Source of the DNA: Trichoplax adhaerens
Taxonomy: Eukaryota > Placozoa > Uniplacotomia > Trichoplacea > Trichoplacidae
Direction of reading: 5' to 3'
Length of the DNA stretch: 64,000 nt
Assembly (NCBI RefSeq): GCF_000150275.1
Contig: NW_002060946.1
Location: forward strand, 2,003,454-2,067,453
Below are positions 40,817-53,829 of the stretch, piece by piece. Positions within the stretch are counted from its first letter, which is position 1. Each line of letters begins with the position of its first letter. The notes under the pieces are model-generated. The model was given only the letters and a program-made list of their open reading frames with translations. It ran no database searches and was not told where the DNA came from. A program made the translations under genes and the position numbers.

Positions 40817-43800
40817 ATGAAAATCTTGCTAATAATTTGCATTGCTAGCTGCTGTATCTTCTCTAGCAGTGCTAACGTTAATTATCAGTACTATTCTGAG
40901 CAATGCCAATTATCCATTCCAAGTCATCTATACAAGAATTTTCAAGCTATAACAACGCATTCTTCAACGAAAGTGATGTACCTTGATGTAGTTAATGCAT
41001 CTAACCAACCTCTATACCCTCCAGACGAAAATGTTAAATTAGCATGGATCAAGCTTGATTTTGGCCAAAGCTTAATGATTCTACCTGTCGATTTTACAGT
41101 TATGTCAGCTTTTCTGCCTTATTTTTTCTTTAATAGAATGACATTGGTTATGGCTGAAAAACCGAACAATTGTTTCTCCGATTTACCTGATGAAGTTCGT
41201 GATACACTTGTCTTTACGGCATTGAGGAAATTTGCTCATATTAATTTAAATTGTATCGGTAGCAACTGCGAAACTATATGCAAACGAATTATTGATCCTT
41301 CGACACCACTTGACGATATTACATTCTCATGTTGCCGGATGGTTAACTTTACCGAAGTCTGTCGAATCCCTTACAAGACTTCATCATCAATCATAGCCTT
41401 CCGTTACGTCTCTATCGTCTTAAGTATAATGTTGTCAGCTGCTTTGATCAAATGGTTACTTCGAGATGTACCAGAAATTGAAGCGTAAGCCTATTTTAAA
41501 CTATCTAGCTATAATTGCTTCTCTATATTCATACTTAGCTAATGTAAGAAAGGAAATATTATACCATATTGTACTTTAGCATGCATGTAAAAATAACGCA
41601 AAAGCTATATTAAAAAGCGTTGTATAAAACATACTTTGTCGACTAAGGGCAGTAGTTGTAAGTACTACAAGTAAAAAAGGCAAAGGCTGCAATAAGCGAG
41701 TTAGCAACAGCTATAGACGCAAAATAGTGAATAATTTAAAAATCTATCAGTGAATAGATTCAAACGATTAATCACCCAAATTAGTCGTGAGTACCTTACA
41801 TAAACAAAGTTGTAGATTTTTAGAGTATTTTAATGAGATTTTAGGCTTTCAATTTTCTATCCTCTATTCCATATAAATAGCCAGATACAATGAATAAATT
41901 GATAAGACACCGATTCTATTTCGATCTACTTAAAGCACTGTAAAGTCGATGAAATCATCACCATTCACTATAAATGTGTCAGTTACTATGTTCATACTCA
42001 AATAGTAAACCTACTGCTATTGGCTAATAGATTATAGAGGTTTGCAGAATAAATTGAGAAGACATATGGGTAGCGTACATTTACTTATCTACTTACAAAT
42101 CTATATAACTATACAACCCATAGTAGAAATTAAGTTAAAATGTTAAAGTTAAACTTCTAGCAAGACAACAGTATCTCACTAAGATAGTGATGGAAAGCAA
42201 CTATATTTACAAAATATAGGATATCGATAAATATACTCGGCTAACGAAAATTACCGCATACATAAGACTGTTATTCTGGCCTAGTGCTATTACAGCTAAA
42301 AAATTCTTATGTTTTTAATCCGCTGTTTATAGGACTCATCAAATTGAAACACCAAAAGGGTACGATTATATTGATGTGCGACTTGTATCCAATTATAAAT
42401 CTGAAGATTCTGGTGAAGGCTTTAAACGGTTGTTACATGGATCAGTAATTTCTTCAACTTTATGGCTACGATGTCTGGATCTGTTTGTTCTAGTTATAGT
42501 CGGTTGTGGAATATCAGTTTGGGTACAGACTTTCCCATACTTTTTAGTGCCCTACCCTACCATATATGATACACCTTTCCCCTGGCCTATTGTTCTATCA
42601 TTTCTTACTTTCGCTGGTGTTTATGCTTTATTGACAATTATTATTATTTTGCCGATATTCCACTGCGGTAAAAAAGAATTTGAAAATTCTCTTCGGTACA
42701 AGAATCAAAGTGTCATTAAATATTCAGAAAAAGAGTATGCTTTTCGATTATTATGGTATATGGATAAATTATTTAGTTACATAGCCCATTTGGTAACTGG
42801 AAATATTTTTGATCTTCATCTATGGTGGAAAATAGTTTCCACGCTTATTATAGCCATTCTATGTAGCCCCTTTGCTCTTATTGACAAACTATCGCTACAA
42901 TATTATGCCTTTCGAAAAGCTGATATTTTTACTTGTATACTATGTGATCGATTTCATTGTAGCGGATATAAACTAAGTCATCCTAAGGCGCTATTAAAGG
43001 CAATTATATATATTATATCCGTTGGATATTGTGTCATTTCTGTGATTGGAATATGGGCTTCCATACAAGTTTTCGTTCGAATTTTAATTACATCAACTGC
43101 ATTTATAATGTCGCATAGTAATTTTTTCTCATCTTACTTAGCCATCGGTTTCCCCTTTATTTATTTTATCAAGCAAGTATTTGAGTCCTATTCCGCAGAA
43201 AAAATGACTCTATCTCAAATTATATTTGAAGTGCGAGAAGATGTAGAAAATGAAATCGACGAGTTTTTATCCAGTGACGAAGGAAAATTTGATATCCGCT
43301 TTATTGTTAGCGATAAAGGAGTTCAAGTCGATCTACCAGTAAGGCTAGAAAATTTACGAGATTTCATTACTCAAAAAATGGAATTGTTAACCTACGAATA
43401 TGATACCGATTTACGCTTTGAAGAACAAACTATCATTGTTATATATAAGCTATCTAAAGCCGATGATGAAGGTCATAAAAATTACGATATTGTATTCTCT
43501 CGATTTAATAGTTATTTACATGATTTACGTTTAAAAATTAATGAAGAATTAAGCCAACAGAATAAGGCAGAATTACAAGAACAACTGATTCAAGTTTATT
43601 ACGATATTAAAGATGAGTTTACTAATGAAGGTGATGTCGGTGTACCCATGGAAATTTATAATTATATTGCCTATCAGGCACCCAAGATATCGACTAGTTC
43701 GTGGCAAATGTTTGGCCGAATTCTGACCATTGCTTTAATTGGTGTATGCTTTGTTTTGGCTGTGGCTTCTTTCTATAATATCGATCGAATTAATGCATTA

Positions 43801-44052
43801 AGTGATGCTTTATCGGGCACTATATTATCTTATATAACGATGGTTGCTAGTATGAGTTATGTCGCTAGTGGTGGTATTGAAGAGCATAAGAGACGCATGT
43901 TAGTTAAAAAGCATATCCTTGATTACATTTGTGGTTATCGATTTTTCTACACTCGAGGCAATACTTTTAATCCTTGTACACAGTTATATCAATCATCGCA
44001 TTGGTATAAATTATTGAAGAAATCCAAAGAGTCCTCATCCGATGTCGCATAG
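40817..44052 (+). CDS. Unrecognised cysteine-rich multi-pass membrane protein (paralogue 1)
   Basis: Two exons, 40817-41484 and 42333-44052, join in phase (Ala codon GC|G) to give 795 residues. The start ATG is followed by a good signal peptide (KILLIICIASCCIFSSS). The ectodomain (to about residue 190) has eight cysteines: QC, NNC, C-x4-C-x3-C, CC, C. The first membrane segment (AFRYVSIVLSIMLSAALI) ends exon 1. Exon 2 adds about seven more hydrophobic segments. Between the sixth and seventh of the eight lies a charged, probably cytosolic domain of about 200 residues (VREDVENEIDEF...). Near the end is FFYTRGNTFNPCTQL. The intron phase and place are the same in the paralogue at 47240-49892. I do not recognise the family. 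A receptor, channel or transporter role is possible but not shown by any motif. Confidence 0.85.
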
Positions 44053-47000
44053 AAATGGTTTAATATTTTCTAAGTGTTATGGATAACTTCATTTCTTATT
44101 ACAAATCAATCTTAGGGGTTAGAAATGTCATAAACAGTCAGTTTATAATAAGTAAAGGCTTCCAAGCTAATTCATTACATTCTTTGACCATAATAAAGGT
44201 GTGTAAGAGTTAGAATTATTACTCGATATTTAATCGTGTCGCTAATAGTTTTCTTAACGAAACTGCCCAATTAAATATGTTATCATATCCTATTCTCAGG
44301 ATATATCGTAACAATAATAGCTGAATACATATTATACTCTCCTGTGTGTAGATTACTACTTGATCTCAGCTCTATTGCAAGAAGCTTAACTATCTATCCA
44401 ATCTTGCCTTCGTAACTTATATACTCAATATTTATAAGAAATAAATGTTGAACTTATTCTTATAAGGAAGAAAGACAGGAACGACAAAGAATTTATCATT
44501 GAGCTTCATGAATATAAAGTAGCCAATGGATCTATTTACTGCTCTCAATAGGTTATTTTTTGTTAAGATAAAGTATAAAGAGACCACTTTATCATATTCA
44601 TTATGCCTATCTATGTTAGATGATAGTTAACTTATTCGTTTCTATTTTAATCTTTGATTATAAGCTAACACTTAATGGTCGTATCAAACATGGGGATTAG
44701 TTCTGTGTCGTAATGTTTCTTTTGTCACTAATTTATGATATACTAAGTTTTCCTTTGCTCAAAGTATATCAAAAGATAACTAATTTATTTAATGTACTTC
44801 TTTATTAAGACTTTATTATTGTAAAAATGTCGCCAGTGCGTAGTCTATGAACATTAATCAGTCACTCTTAGTTCTAACTTATTAACTTAATTGCTATTCT
44901 TTGGCCTGTGAGTGAGCTTTGGATCTTTCTTTGCAAATTAGTAATCATTTTACCTTTAATATTATTGTTGGACGGTTGCTATTGGCTTATGGTAACACAT
45001 TCATGGATGATAGCGAATATCTCCTAGTTTAATTTTTAGACCTACATTGGAACTATCATGATCATCGGAAGACCGAAGTGTGAGAGTCTCCATATTGGAT
45101 TATGAATCATGCGATAGTAGCTTGTACTAACGCAATCATGGATAATGACAAACATCTCCTGACTTATATTTAGACCTATACTGGGAACTCTCATGATCAT
45201 TGGAAAGCCTAAGTGAAAGAATCGCCATATTGAATTATAAAACATGCGATCATTAGCTGTTGAGTCTCTTCTTCGCCTAGACATTTATTGTGTAATTAAT
45301 TAAAACTAGGTAACCAAAATTCTATTGCCAATTTTGAATCCAAAGTGGTTCGTATCATGATTACATTTTCCCCAGAGCACCATAAGTCTCATGATGATCA
45401 CTCTGAATATTGGTGATTTTAACAAGCAATCTATATTGCGGAATTCGATAAGGTCCTAATTTTGGCTATTAACTTTAATAGGTGTTTAGCTAAGCGTCCA
45501 ATAAAAAAATTTACTTTTACGTTTGCATGATATCTATAAGCAGGTCTAATTGCTAAACTATAAACAAAAGCAGAATCTTTACGTTGTGTCGAGTAAATAG
45601 TCAATAATAAAGAAATTAAACTGCATCAAGACTTGTAATCTTTAGGTAAAGTCGATTAATATATCTAATTTATTTGCCAAAATTGGTTAAAATTCTGCAT
45701 TTTATTTGCCTACATGCAAATTTTATTGTTGAAGTTCACAAAACTTTGATCCTCTTTTATAATAGAACATAGTTTTTGATGTAAAATGTCTCTCTAGGTT
45801 GAAGAGTCGGTAGCAAGTTTTCATTCTGGTGAATACAACGTTATTAATATCAATTATATTATCATTGCAAACTGATGAAGTCTAACTAGCCCATTATTGA
45901 AACATATACATATGCTAACTTATAATAAAGCTTGAATGCGGTATTGGGTATTGACTCATAGTAAGTAATAGTTAAATTCAGAAAACAGTTCGATGACCGG
46001 TATTGCACATCATACCAGAACATATCGCATAAATAATAGCAGATGAGCAACCAAGGACTAGAGAAAATATATAGCGGGGTCAAAGATATTATATTCATGC
46101 GTTATTAGAATAGTAGAGAGCTATTAGTGGGTAATTCAGAAACGATAGCTATAGCCCTAGTTAGATCGCAATCATTTGTGAAATTACATAAGGGTTAGGA
46201 TTAGCGTAAGATAAATATATTACCAAATGACAATCCGTGTACTAATTATGAACTGTGAGATTATATTATCGTTGTAACCGGTACATTATTATCTGTAATA
46301 TCGTGTGAGATATTGATACGTATTATATAGTATGTTAAATTATCAAACCGAACTTCTTTATATACAGTATAATTTATGCATAGCTGGGTATGCAGGTTCT
46401 GCTAGTATCTTATCAAATTCAATTCTATTCTTAATGTTATTCGTTTATATGCTAGTAAATCTTGTTCAATTTTTAGAATTAGTATAGCGTTTAAGGAGAT
46501 TACGATCGAAAATAGTTAGATACTACTAAGTCGTGATAGGTTTATAATACTGTGTTAACAGGAATATTTATTTAATATTTAGCTAAAATATACGGATAAT
46601 TCAATACAAGGTTAGATTTAGGGTAGATTAAAATTTACATATGCGATAGATTTATAACGGAATATTACAGTTTTTTCTTATTGCAAAGAAAAAATATCAA
46701 ATGCTTAATTTAGTTATTCATCGAGCTAAATAAGTTAATTTAGAATCCTAGTGTCTAACTCATACTCCAAAGTGGTAAGGTATAAATAATATTTATATAG
46801 CCATATTACTATTTTATAGGACGATAATTTATCATTTAGTTTATGATAATAACACAATTAATAGCAGTTCCAATTATAGTGTAGTACGGTTAATAAGAAT
46901 ATTAGGTATAGCGTATACGCGGTATATAGGCATATCATTGCTTTCATATTATACCATAACATATTAAGAAGGAAAAAATTTAGCCTCTATTTCTTTGCAA

Positions 47001-47239
47001 AGGTATACAGGCATTTCTAATATGTCACAAGTAATCAAACAGAATATAAGAATAAATGCTAATACTTGTGTATGTTGTAAACTAATTTTAACAAATTTGA
47101 AATTGCGGATTACGCATACAAAGAAATACGTACAGTTCCATCACCGATATGAATCTTATTAACTATAATAAGTTATTAGAGATGAAGTTTCCATAGACTT
47201 CTACTAGAAGAGGTCTTAGTTTATATCACATAATCCATT
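44053..47239. other. Intergenic between the tail-to-tail paralogues
   Basis: No gene is supported. A two-copy 135 bp repeat lies at about 45002-45270. The short minus-strand frames here (45042-45284 and 45886-46098) do not look coding, and the first is made by that repeat. Confidence 0.5.
45002..45270. repeat. Tandem duplication, 135 bp unit
   Basis: 'catggatgatagcgaatatc' at 45002 pairs with 'catggataatgacaaacatc' at 45137, and similarity continues along the unit (tcatgatcat, gaccgaag/gcctaag, catgcgat). The two copies are moderately diverged. Confidence 0.75.
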
Positions 47240-49892
47240 TTATACTTCTGTATGATTGCTTTGCATTGACATAGTTGTAATTGGGAAGAGAAATTTCTCA
47301 TCATTTAGATTATCATTGAGGCCTAGTTTTTTTGCCACGACAGTCAATCGGCGATTCTTTCTGGAAGTACTGTTAGCTCGAAGACGAATATCTTGATCAT
47401 CGGATGAACATATAATTTCAGACAATTGAGCGCAATGATTATAGCTTATTCCTCTTGAATAGAAGAATGTATAACCTTTCATATACTTTATGGCATAGTT
47501 TTTAATGGCTTCTTGTCGTTTTTCTGATTTAACATCTTCAGCAATATATTTTAAGCCCAAAAACATGGTAGCATAAGTTAGGACAAAGACAGATACCGCA
47601 TCGCCTAGTGAATTCAATCTTTCTAAGCTGTTAAAAGAAGCAGCAGCTAAATAAAATATAGCTCCAACTACCGTTATAATGGTTATCCTTAATACTAATT
47701 GCCATGGGCTAGTAGATAATTTAGGCAAATGATAGGATAAATACTTGTAGAGATCCATAGGTATAGCAATTTGAAGTTTTCTGGTTTGGATATCGTGATC
47801 TTCGTAATAGATTGGAATCAATGAATTCTGACGCGCTTCTTCTGATAGCAATATCTCTACAATTTGATCGTTTAACTTGGACAAAAAGAAAGAATATTCG
47901 GAAAATACAATTTTGTTTTGTTGATAGTTTTTTATATTATAATACAGAATAACTTGAGTTTCTTCACTTTTTAATTCACATGTATATAAGGAGACTAATT
48001 GCTTAAAAATGTCTTCAAATTCTCCCCTTAACGGTAATAAAATTTTAGGTAAATCAAGTTCCATCGATAAATCTTCATTAATATGTAAGTAAATAGCTAG
48101 TTTGCCGTATAATTTAGTTTGAAATTTTTGACCTTCTGCTTCGACTTGTTCTCTTACTTTTAAAATATCTGTTATTATGGACAACTTCTCTTCAGCATAG
48201 CTGTTCAATACTTGTGTTAAAAAATAAATAAACGGCATAAAGATGCCAATATAAGAGGTAAAATAAGTACCATTAGCCATAACAAATGCTGCCGATGTAA
48301 TTATCATACGCACAATAACTTGATAAGTTATCCATAGAAAGACAACACTGCAAGCATAAAAGATTAAGGTAGCAATATAAATCGTCGGTCGAAAAATGGT
48401 TTCCCGAAAGCTAGGATTAGCGTAACCTTTACTGCATAATCTGGTAGCGATAATTTCTGATTTCTTAAAAACGTAATAATAAAGTGACATTTTATTAATT
48501 AAGAAAAATGGTATAGACAGAATAATTTCCAACAACATGGTCAAGGAGAGCCAACAGCTGCGGCCAAAATATCGACAAGCAAATAATTGACGAAAATGAA
48601 ACCACCATCGAGCAATATATTTTATAAAACGGCGATTTAACTGCGATTCACTGTAGATAAAGATTGCTTCGACTTTATTGATAAATAATCGTTCATATTC
48701 TTCATTACCATAGCGAAAAATGATAGCAATCACGATATATAATGTTGCAGACCCATAAATTGCAGCAATAGCGCAAAAGATATAAAACGTTTGCGATGGT
48801 AAAATGATAGATCCGCGTAAATTAGGATAAATTAAGAAATAGTTAGCATGTAATTGGAACCATACTGAAACTGCTAATCCTGTCATGCTAACTAAGAAAA
48901 CACCAATCATACGTAACCAAATTCTCTTGGTTATAAAATATTCCAGTAGGAAACGTTTAAATCGATAGCCGATACTTTCAGAGCGATAATCAGTAATGAT
49001 TCGGAGATCCATTGCGGTTGATTCTCCGCCTGTATCGTTTTTCCTAAAATAAAATAAAACAGTATAAAATAGTTTATTTCTTCATTATCAAATGCATGAT
49101 CAAAGGATTTTCTGCGTTACCGTTTCTTTAAGTTAACTATTATTTTGATTTTACAGTACTGTTTTTTTAATATATAAGTTACTTCTTAAAATAGAGTAGT
49201 AAAACATCGAACCTTAACGCCGGGGTAGCTTTTAGTGTCCATTTGACAAGGCTTGCGCCTAAAGCACAGCTAACGAGGAGTGATATATAACGAAATGCAA
49301 TGATATAAGTGGATGCTTTATCCGTTGTTGAACATTTTGTCTCATTAGAAATTTTCCAGCAGCATTGTAAATTAATTTTATCAAGACTACTAGCAAGATC
49401 GTATTGACGAGAGCAGACAACATTGCATTTTTCGTCATTAGGACAGGAACGGCCATTATTTGGTAAATCAATTATATAATTTCGAAATAACAGGCGTTTA
49501 CATTGATCATTTAGTAATGACATGCAACGATTTGGTTTTTCAACGGGATAAACACGAATATAATCTTGAAAAACTGCCGGCAAGTATAGATTGATCAAGT
49601 GAAAATCAGCTGGTAACGACAACAAGATTTCACCAAAATTAGGACGACTCCAAGCATAAGTCGTTTTACTATCGGAGTAACTTTCGTTAACTTGAAAATA
49701 AATTACACGAGCGATATTCTGATCTATCTTCGTTTTTAATACTTGATAATCTGATTGTCGAACAGATAGTGAACATTGATGAGTACAAGGGTTTCTTCCT
49801 GTGATAGCATGGCCATAATGGCCCCTCAGGATAACGGCAAGCGACAGATATAAAATCAAAGTAGCGTGATTGATCTTTGTTAACTTGGCCAT
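47240..49892 (-). CDS. Unrecognised cysteine-rich multi-pass membrane protein (paralogue 2)
   Basis: Exon 1 is 49213-49892 and exon 2 is 47240-49043. The 169 bp intron has donor GTTCGA and acceptor TTTTAG and the same phase as the intron of paralogue 1. The product is 827 residues. It has an N-terminal hydrophobic signal segment, an ectodomain with the same cysteine order (QC, NRC, C-x5-C-x3-C, CC, C) plus a few extra cysteines, a membrane segment with AFRYISLLVSCALGASLVKW, then about seven more segments. The charged middle domain (VREQVEAEGQKF...) and the end motif FFYSRGISYNHCAQL align with paralogue 1. The C-terminus is about 40 residues longer. The donor is weak but phase and homology support it. 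Overall identity to paralogue 1 is low, so the duplication is old. Confidence 0.85.
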
Positions 49893-49952
49893 GACAAAAC
49901 CGTTAATTTTACAATTAGATGATTCAATGACGATCTCCTTCGAGAATTAAAG

Positions 49953-50690
49953 TATTTTTCTTGTTCCTTTCGATTTAAGAAGCCAGAGCCAATAAGAATT
50001 CGATTGATTTTATGCTCAAAGCGACGTTTATGTAGTCAAGTTGAACTCGACACGAATATTAACAACCTGCTGTAGAAGGAATAAGCGAATTAATTAACAT
50101 TATTTACTAAGTCTATACATCATATCATGATGTAAAGATTACTAGAATACAGAAAAAATCTTGCTGAGCTGTAAAAAGGAATGATTTCATGCTCTACTTA
50201 CTCTAGTAATGGTGGAAATTTATCACGGAGAGAAGAAGATGCATAAGTTCAATGCTCCGGATTTCAACATAAAACGCAGTTGTAGATGGGATAAAATATC
50301 TTAATTGTAAGGTTATTTCGAATATTTTTCTTGATCCTTTCGATTTATGAAGCCAAGTCCAATCGAAATTGGATGAATTTTATGCTCAAAGTGACGCTGA
50401 TATAGTCAAGTTAAATTCCACATCAAAATTAACAACCTGCTGTTAAAGGAATAAGCGATTAGTAAACATTTTACTACGTCTAGACTTGATGTCATGATGT
50501 AAAAATTGCTAGAACACAAAAAAATCATGCTGGGTTACGAAAAAGGAATAATTTCATACTCTACTTACCGTAGTAGTCGTGAAAATTTTATCACGGAGAA
50601 AGAACATTCAATGTTCTGGATCTTAATATAAAGGTAGTTGTCGATGGGATAAAATGTGTTAATTGTAAAGATATGTCAATTAATCACTTT
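49953..50690. repeat. Tandem duplication, 370 bp unit
   Basis: Copies start at 49953 and 50323 with 'tatttttcttg' followed by 'cctttcgattta'. They share 'aacaacctgctgt', 'ggaataagcga', 'atcacggag' and 'gatgggataaaat' in order. They are still clearly alike, with scattered substitutions and short deletions. The pair lies in the 5' flank of paralogue 2. Confidence 0.85.
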
Positions 50691-52883
50691 TAGACCGGAA
50701 ACTGAACACAGAATTAGTCTGTTCCTCGTGTAATGGCGTTTTTATAATGTCCGGGTTATTCTATTCTACCCCTCCCATACTACAACAGAAGAACAAAACA
50801 AATCATACTAAAAAAATGTTTTAATGTAAATAATGAGTCAACTACATTCCATCTATCCAATTATTAGCTAAAAGATAATGCTATATATATGAAAGACAAT
50901 GAAAATATATTAGCATCCAGACTTTAATTGTAGTAGAGAGAAAACAGTTCAATAAAATATAGCTTTGATACAATATTATAATCACTTAATAGAGGCAGTT
51001 AAAGGTAATGGAACATCATTACTATTAATGCAGAAAAAAAGTTTCGTTATAGATTTGCGAGTTATTGGCACTCTTTACATATAGAAATTGCGCTAAGCTG
51101 CTACTGCTATGGTAAAGGGACGATGGCGAAGGAGAAGGCGCTAATAAGATCAAAGTATGCAGTTCTCCAGCTAAAATTTTGTATTCTTTCTTTAAATGCA
51201 TTCTGTAGTAATTTTTTTACGTAATTTGAGCTCATTTATTAATGCCATTGACCTTTAGACCAACCTACTGGATAGATACAGTATTTCAGAATAGACTATT
51301 AAGAATACGATGTACAGTTTAGCATCGATCTGCGATAGTTCTTTCGACTTTTATGCATAAATTCACTGTAAACTCTTGTAGTTGATTCAGATTTATAATC
51401 CAAAAATTGAGGCAAGTTGTATTATAATAGATTTCTGTAATTATTTGCGATCTATACATACGATAATTAATTGAGGTAATCTACCATAGTAATGGCCAAG
51501 ATTGCGATACGATAATAAAAACAGTGATAGCTAATTAGTTACTGTTACTAAGGACAAAATATATTATTTTATTTCCAGAATTTGTTATGGCTTCATTTTT
51601 TTGTTTATTCTGGGTATAATTGGACATAATCCGCTAGTCTAAAGCTAAAAGCGTAATACAATTACATGATTTACGAGTTGACAAAGGGTCTGACTATAGT
51701 TCTATCAAGAATACAGAAGATTACATGACGACAATCTTGGTAGTTAATTTCTTAAACAGTCTGATTTTGATTTACTAATATTGTGCAGAAAATGAGAATC
51801 AATCCCAAGATACTGTATAAGTACTCGTATATCAGGAGATGGTATTAAGAATATAAAGTACAGTTTAATACTTATCTGTTTACAGTTATTGTGACTAATT
51901 TATGTATAAACTTGATCGACTTATCAATTTAAGAGCAAAGAATAGTTTATTAAGTGATAAAAAGACCGTTTCATTGTGAATTTTTATTGTTACTTAAGAT
52001 TTCTACGTATAAAAATGGAGAGGAGCTAGGCTGTATTTTATGATAGATTCTTATGATTATTTACAATCTTTAGATAAAGATAAATTGAGCTAATCTACGA
52101 GTTCAGTGACATAAATATGTTATTATAAAAGCGATAATTGTTCATGAGAAGCGTCATTAAAATAAAAGAGACTGTTTAGGCATAGATATTTTTTATAATT
52201 TGATTCTTCCGCTCTTCTCGCGCTTAAAGTTGAGTTAATTGGACAGTGTATGGTAAGAATAGAAGGGATAAATAAGATAAAATTAACGAAGAACTCGGTT
52301 GGAGTTCTATTAAGAATGAAGAGCTCCACCGCGTGATGTCGATTTTTTTGGTATTTTCTCGTGTAAATGATGTTGGGTTACTTACTCTATATTAAACATT
52401 TTAATTAATCGAATACTTAATATAGATACAGAAAACACTATTAAAGATGAAAATTGCGATTTCATATTAATCTTTTAAAATCTATCTTACTCTTTTCTGT
52501 GTCGATGAAGTCGATGTGTAATGAGCAAAACGATTTTAGATATTGAATACGTACTTAATGAAACAAGGCAAAGCATATTATTGTAAGAGTACTTCTTCCC
52601 GCTAATGAAATCATACGTATTGTAAATATAGATTTTCATATACTGTATTGCTGGTAATTATCTGATAAACAGATTTTATTACCATTTCCGTCAATCCCTG
52701 CAAATAAAAAAAATGACCTTCTAGAGGGTAACGCAGTATGGTCGGAGTTAACTCATTGATGAGAAAACATTATCATTCAAGAACTGCTTCTGTATTCAAC
52801 GGTGTCATTCCATCAATCAGTATTTATGTTATAGATTACAAGACTCTACTAGTTATTCCCCGGATATTTGATTTTTAATCACA

Positions 52884-53045
52884 TGATATCCGCTTGTAGC
52901 TATTTCTATATTGGCAAAGGCATAAAGTATACATTAACTTTTAATGAACTGTATATAACATTCAAAAGTAACCAAGTTTTGCAATCTAGATATGAGTAGA
53001 GATACGGAGTGCATAAGTTATACAAATAGCTACAACGGCTTGGTG
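52884..53045. mobile_element. Foldback / MITE-like element, copy 1
   Basis: The left arm TTGTAGCTATTT (52894-52905) is the exact reverse complement of the right arm AAATAGCTACAA (53024-53035). CCG and CGG flank them outside. The element is short and non-coding, and a related one lies 400 bp downstream. MITE-like is the best guess. No clear target-site duplication was seen. Confidence 0.5.
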
Positions 53046-53289
53046 ACATCTTTAAAAGTATATATCCAATTTTATAACGCGAAAAGTTATTCTCATTTAC
53101 GGCTTACGCGTATTATATATCATTAAGATATAATTTTTAGACTGATCATTTCAAAGTAAATTTATTTGCTATTATTCATTATCTATCATCTATGTATTAA
53201 AATGAAGCTATCGCTATAGCTACAATAATAATATGTTCTCGTTTCGAAAAGTTTACTGGTTATTCCCTTTATATTCGATTTTAATCGTA

Positions 53290-53420
53290 TAATATCCGGT
53301 TGTAGCTATTTCTGTATTAAATTTCAAAAACCACCAATGACTCCAAGTTTTGCAAACTGTATGGGAGTAGATATACGGGCTGTATGAAATATATAAATCG
53401 CTACAACGGCTCGGTGATAT
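53290..53420. mobile_element. Foldback / MITE-like element, copy 2
   Basis: The left arm CCGGTTGTAGCTATTT ends at 53311 and the right arm AAATCGCTACAACGG is at 53395-53409. It shares 'ccaagttttgcaa', 'gagtagat' and 'gtatatatccaattt/c' with the copy at 52.9 kb, so similarity extends beyond the arms. Confidence 0.5.
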
Positions 53421-53829
53421 CTTAAAGTATATATCCAATTCTCTAATGCGTGCAATGATTTACCGCTTGGTACTTCATAGAATCAATTTTTGAATTACCC
53501 AATTCGATTAATGTTCGTCCTTGCATCGAGTTAATATACGAGTAAATTTCTTTAGCAGCACTTTAGAACTACTGTATTAAACGAAAGTTAAATTTTCAAT
53601 TACTTTACATTACATAATAACTCTGAATCATTCCTGAATTATAATTTTATAAGGTAAATTTTTTACAGCTTCTACATACGAATATCTAATTCTGTTATTG
53701 ATCATAGATAAAATTAGAATTTGATTTAATAGGATTATATTGATTCTTTCCACAAAAAAAACTAAAATATACCTAATCCCAGTATTATTTTTTTCGCCAA
53801 AATCTGTAGGATAGAACGTGTCATACGGG

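Larger units (their letters stand above)
49893..53829. other. Intergenic upstream of paralogue 2
   Basis: No gene is supported. The 370 bp tandem duplication at 49953-50690 starts only about 60 bp upstream of the paralogue 2 start codon. Two related foldback elements lie at about 52.9 and 53.35 kb. The frames at 52123-52329 and 53253-53438 (-) have no supporting features. Confidence 0.5.

Noticed and set aside
45042-45284. 80-codon minus-strand frame with an internal repeat
   Set aside because: Its internal repeat is the 135 bp tandem duplication and not a protein repeat.
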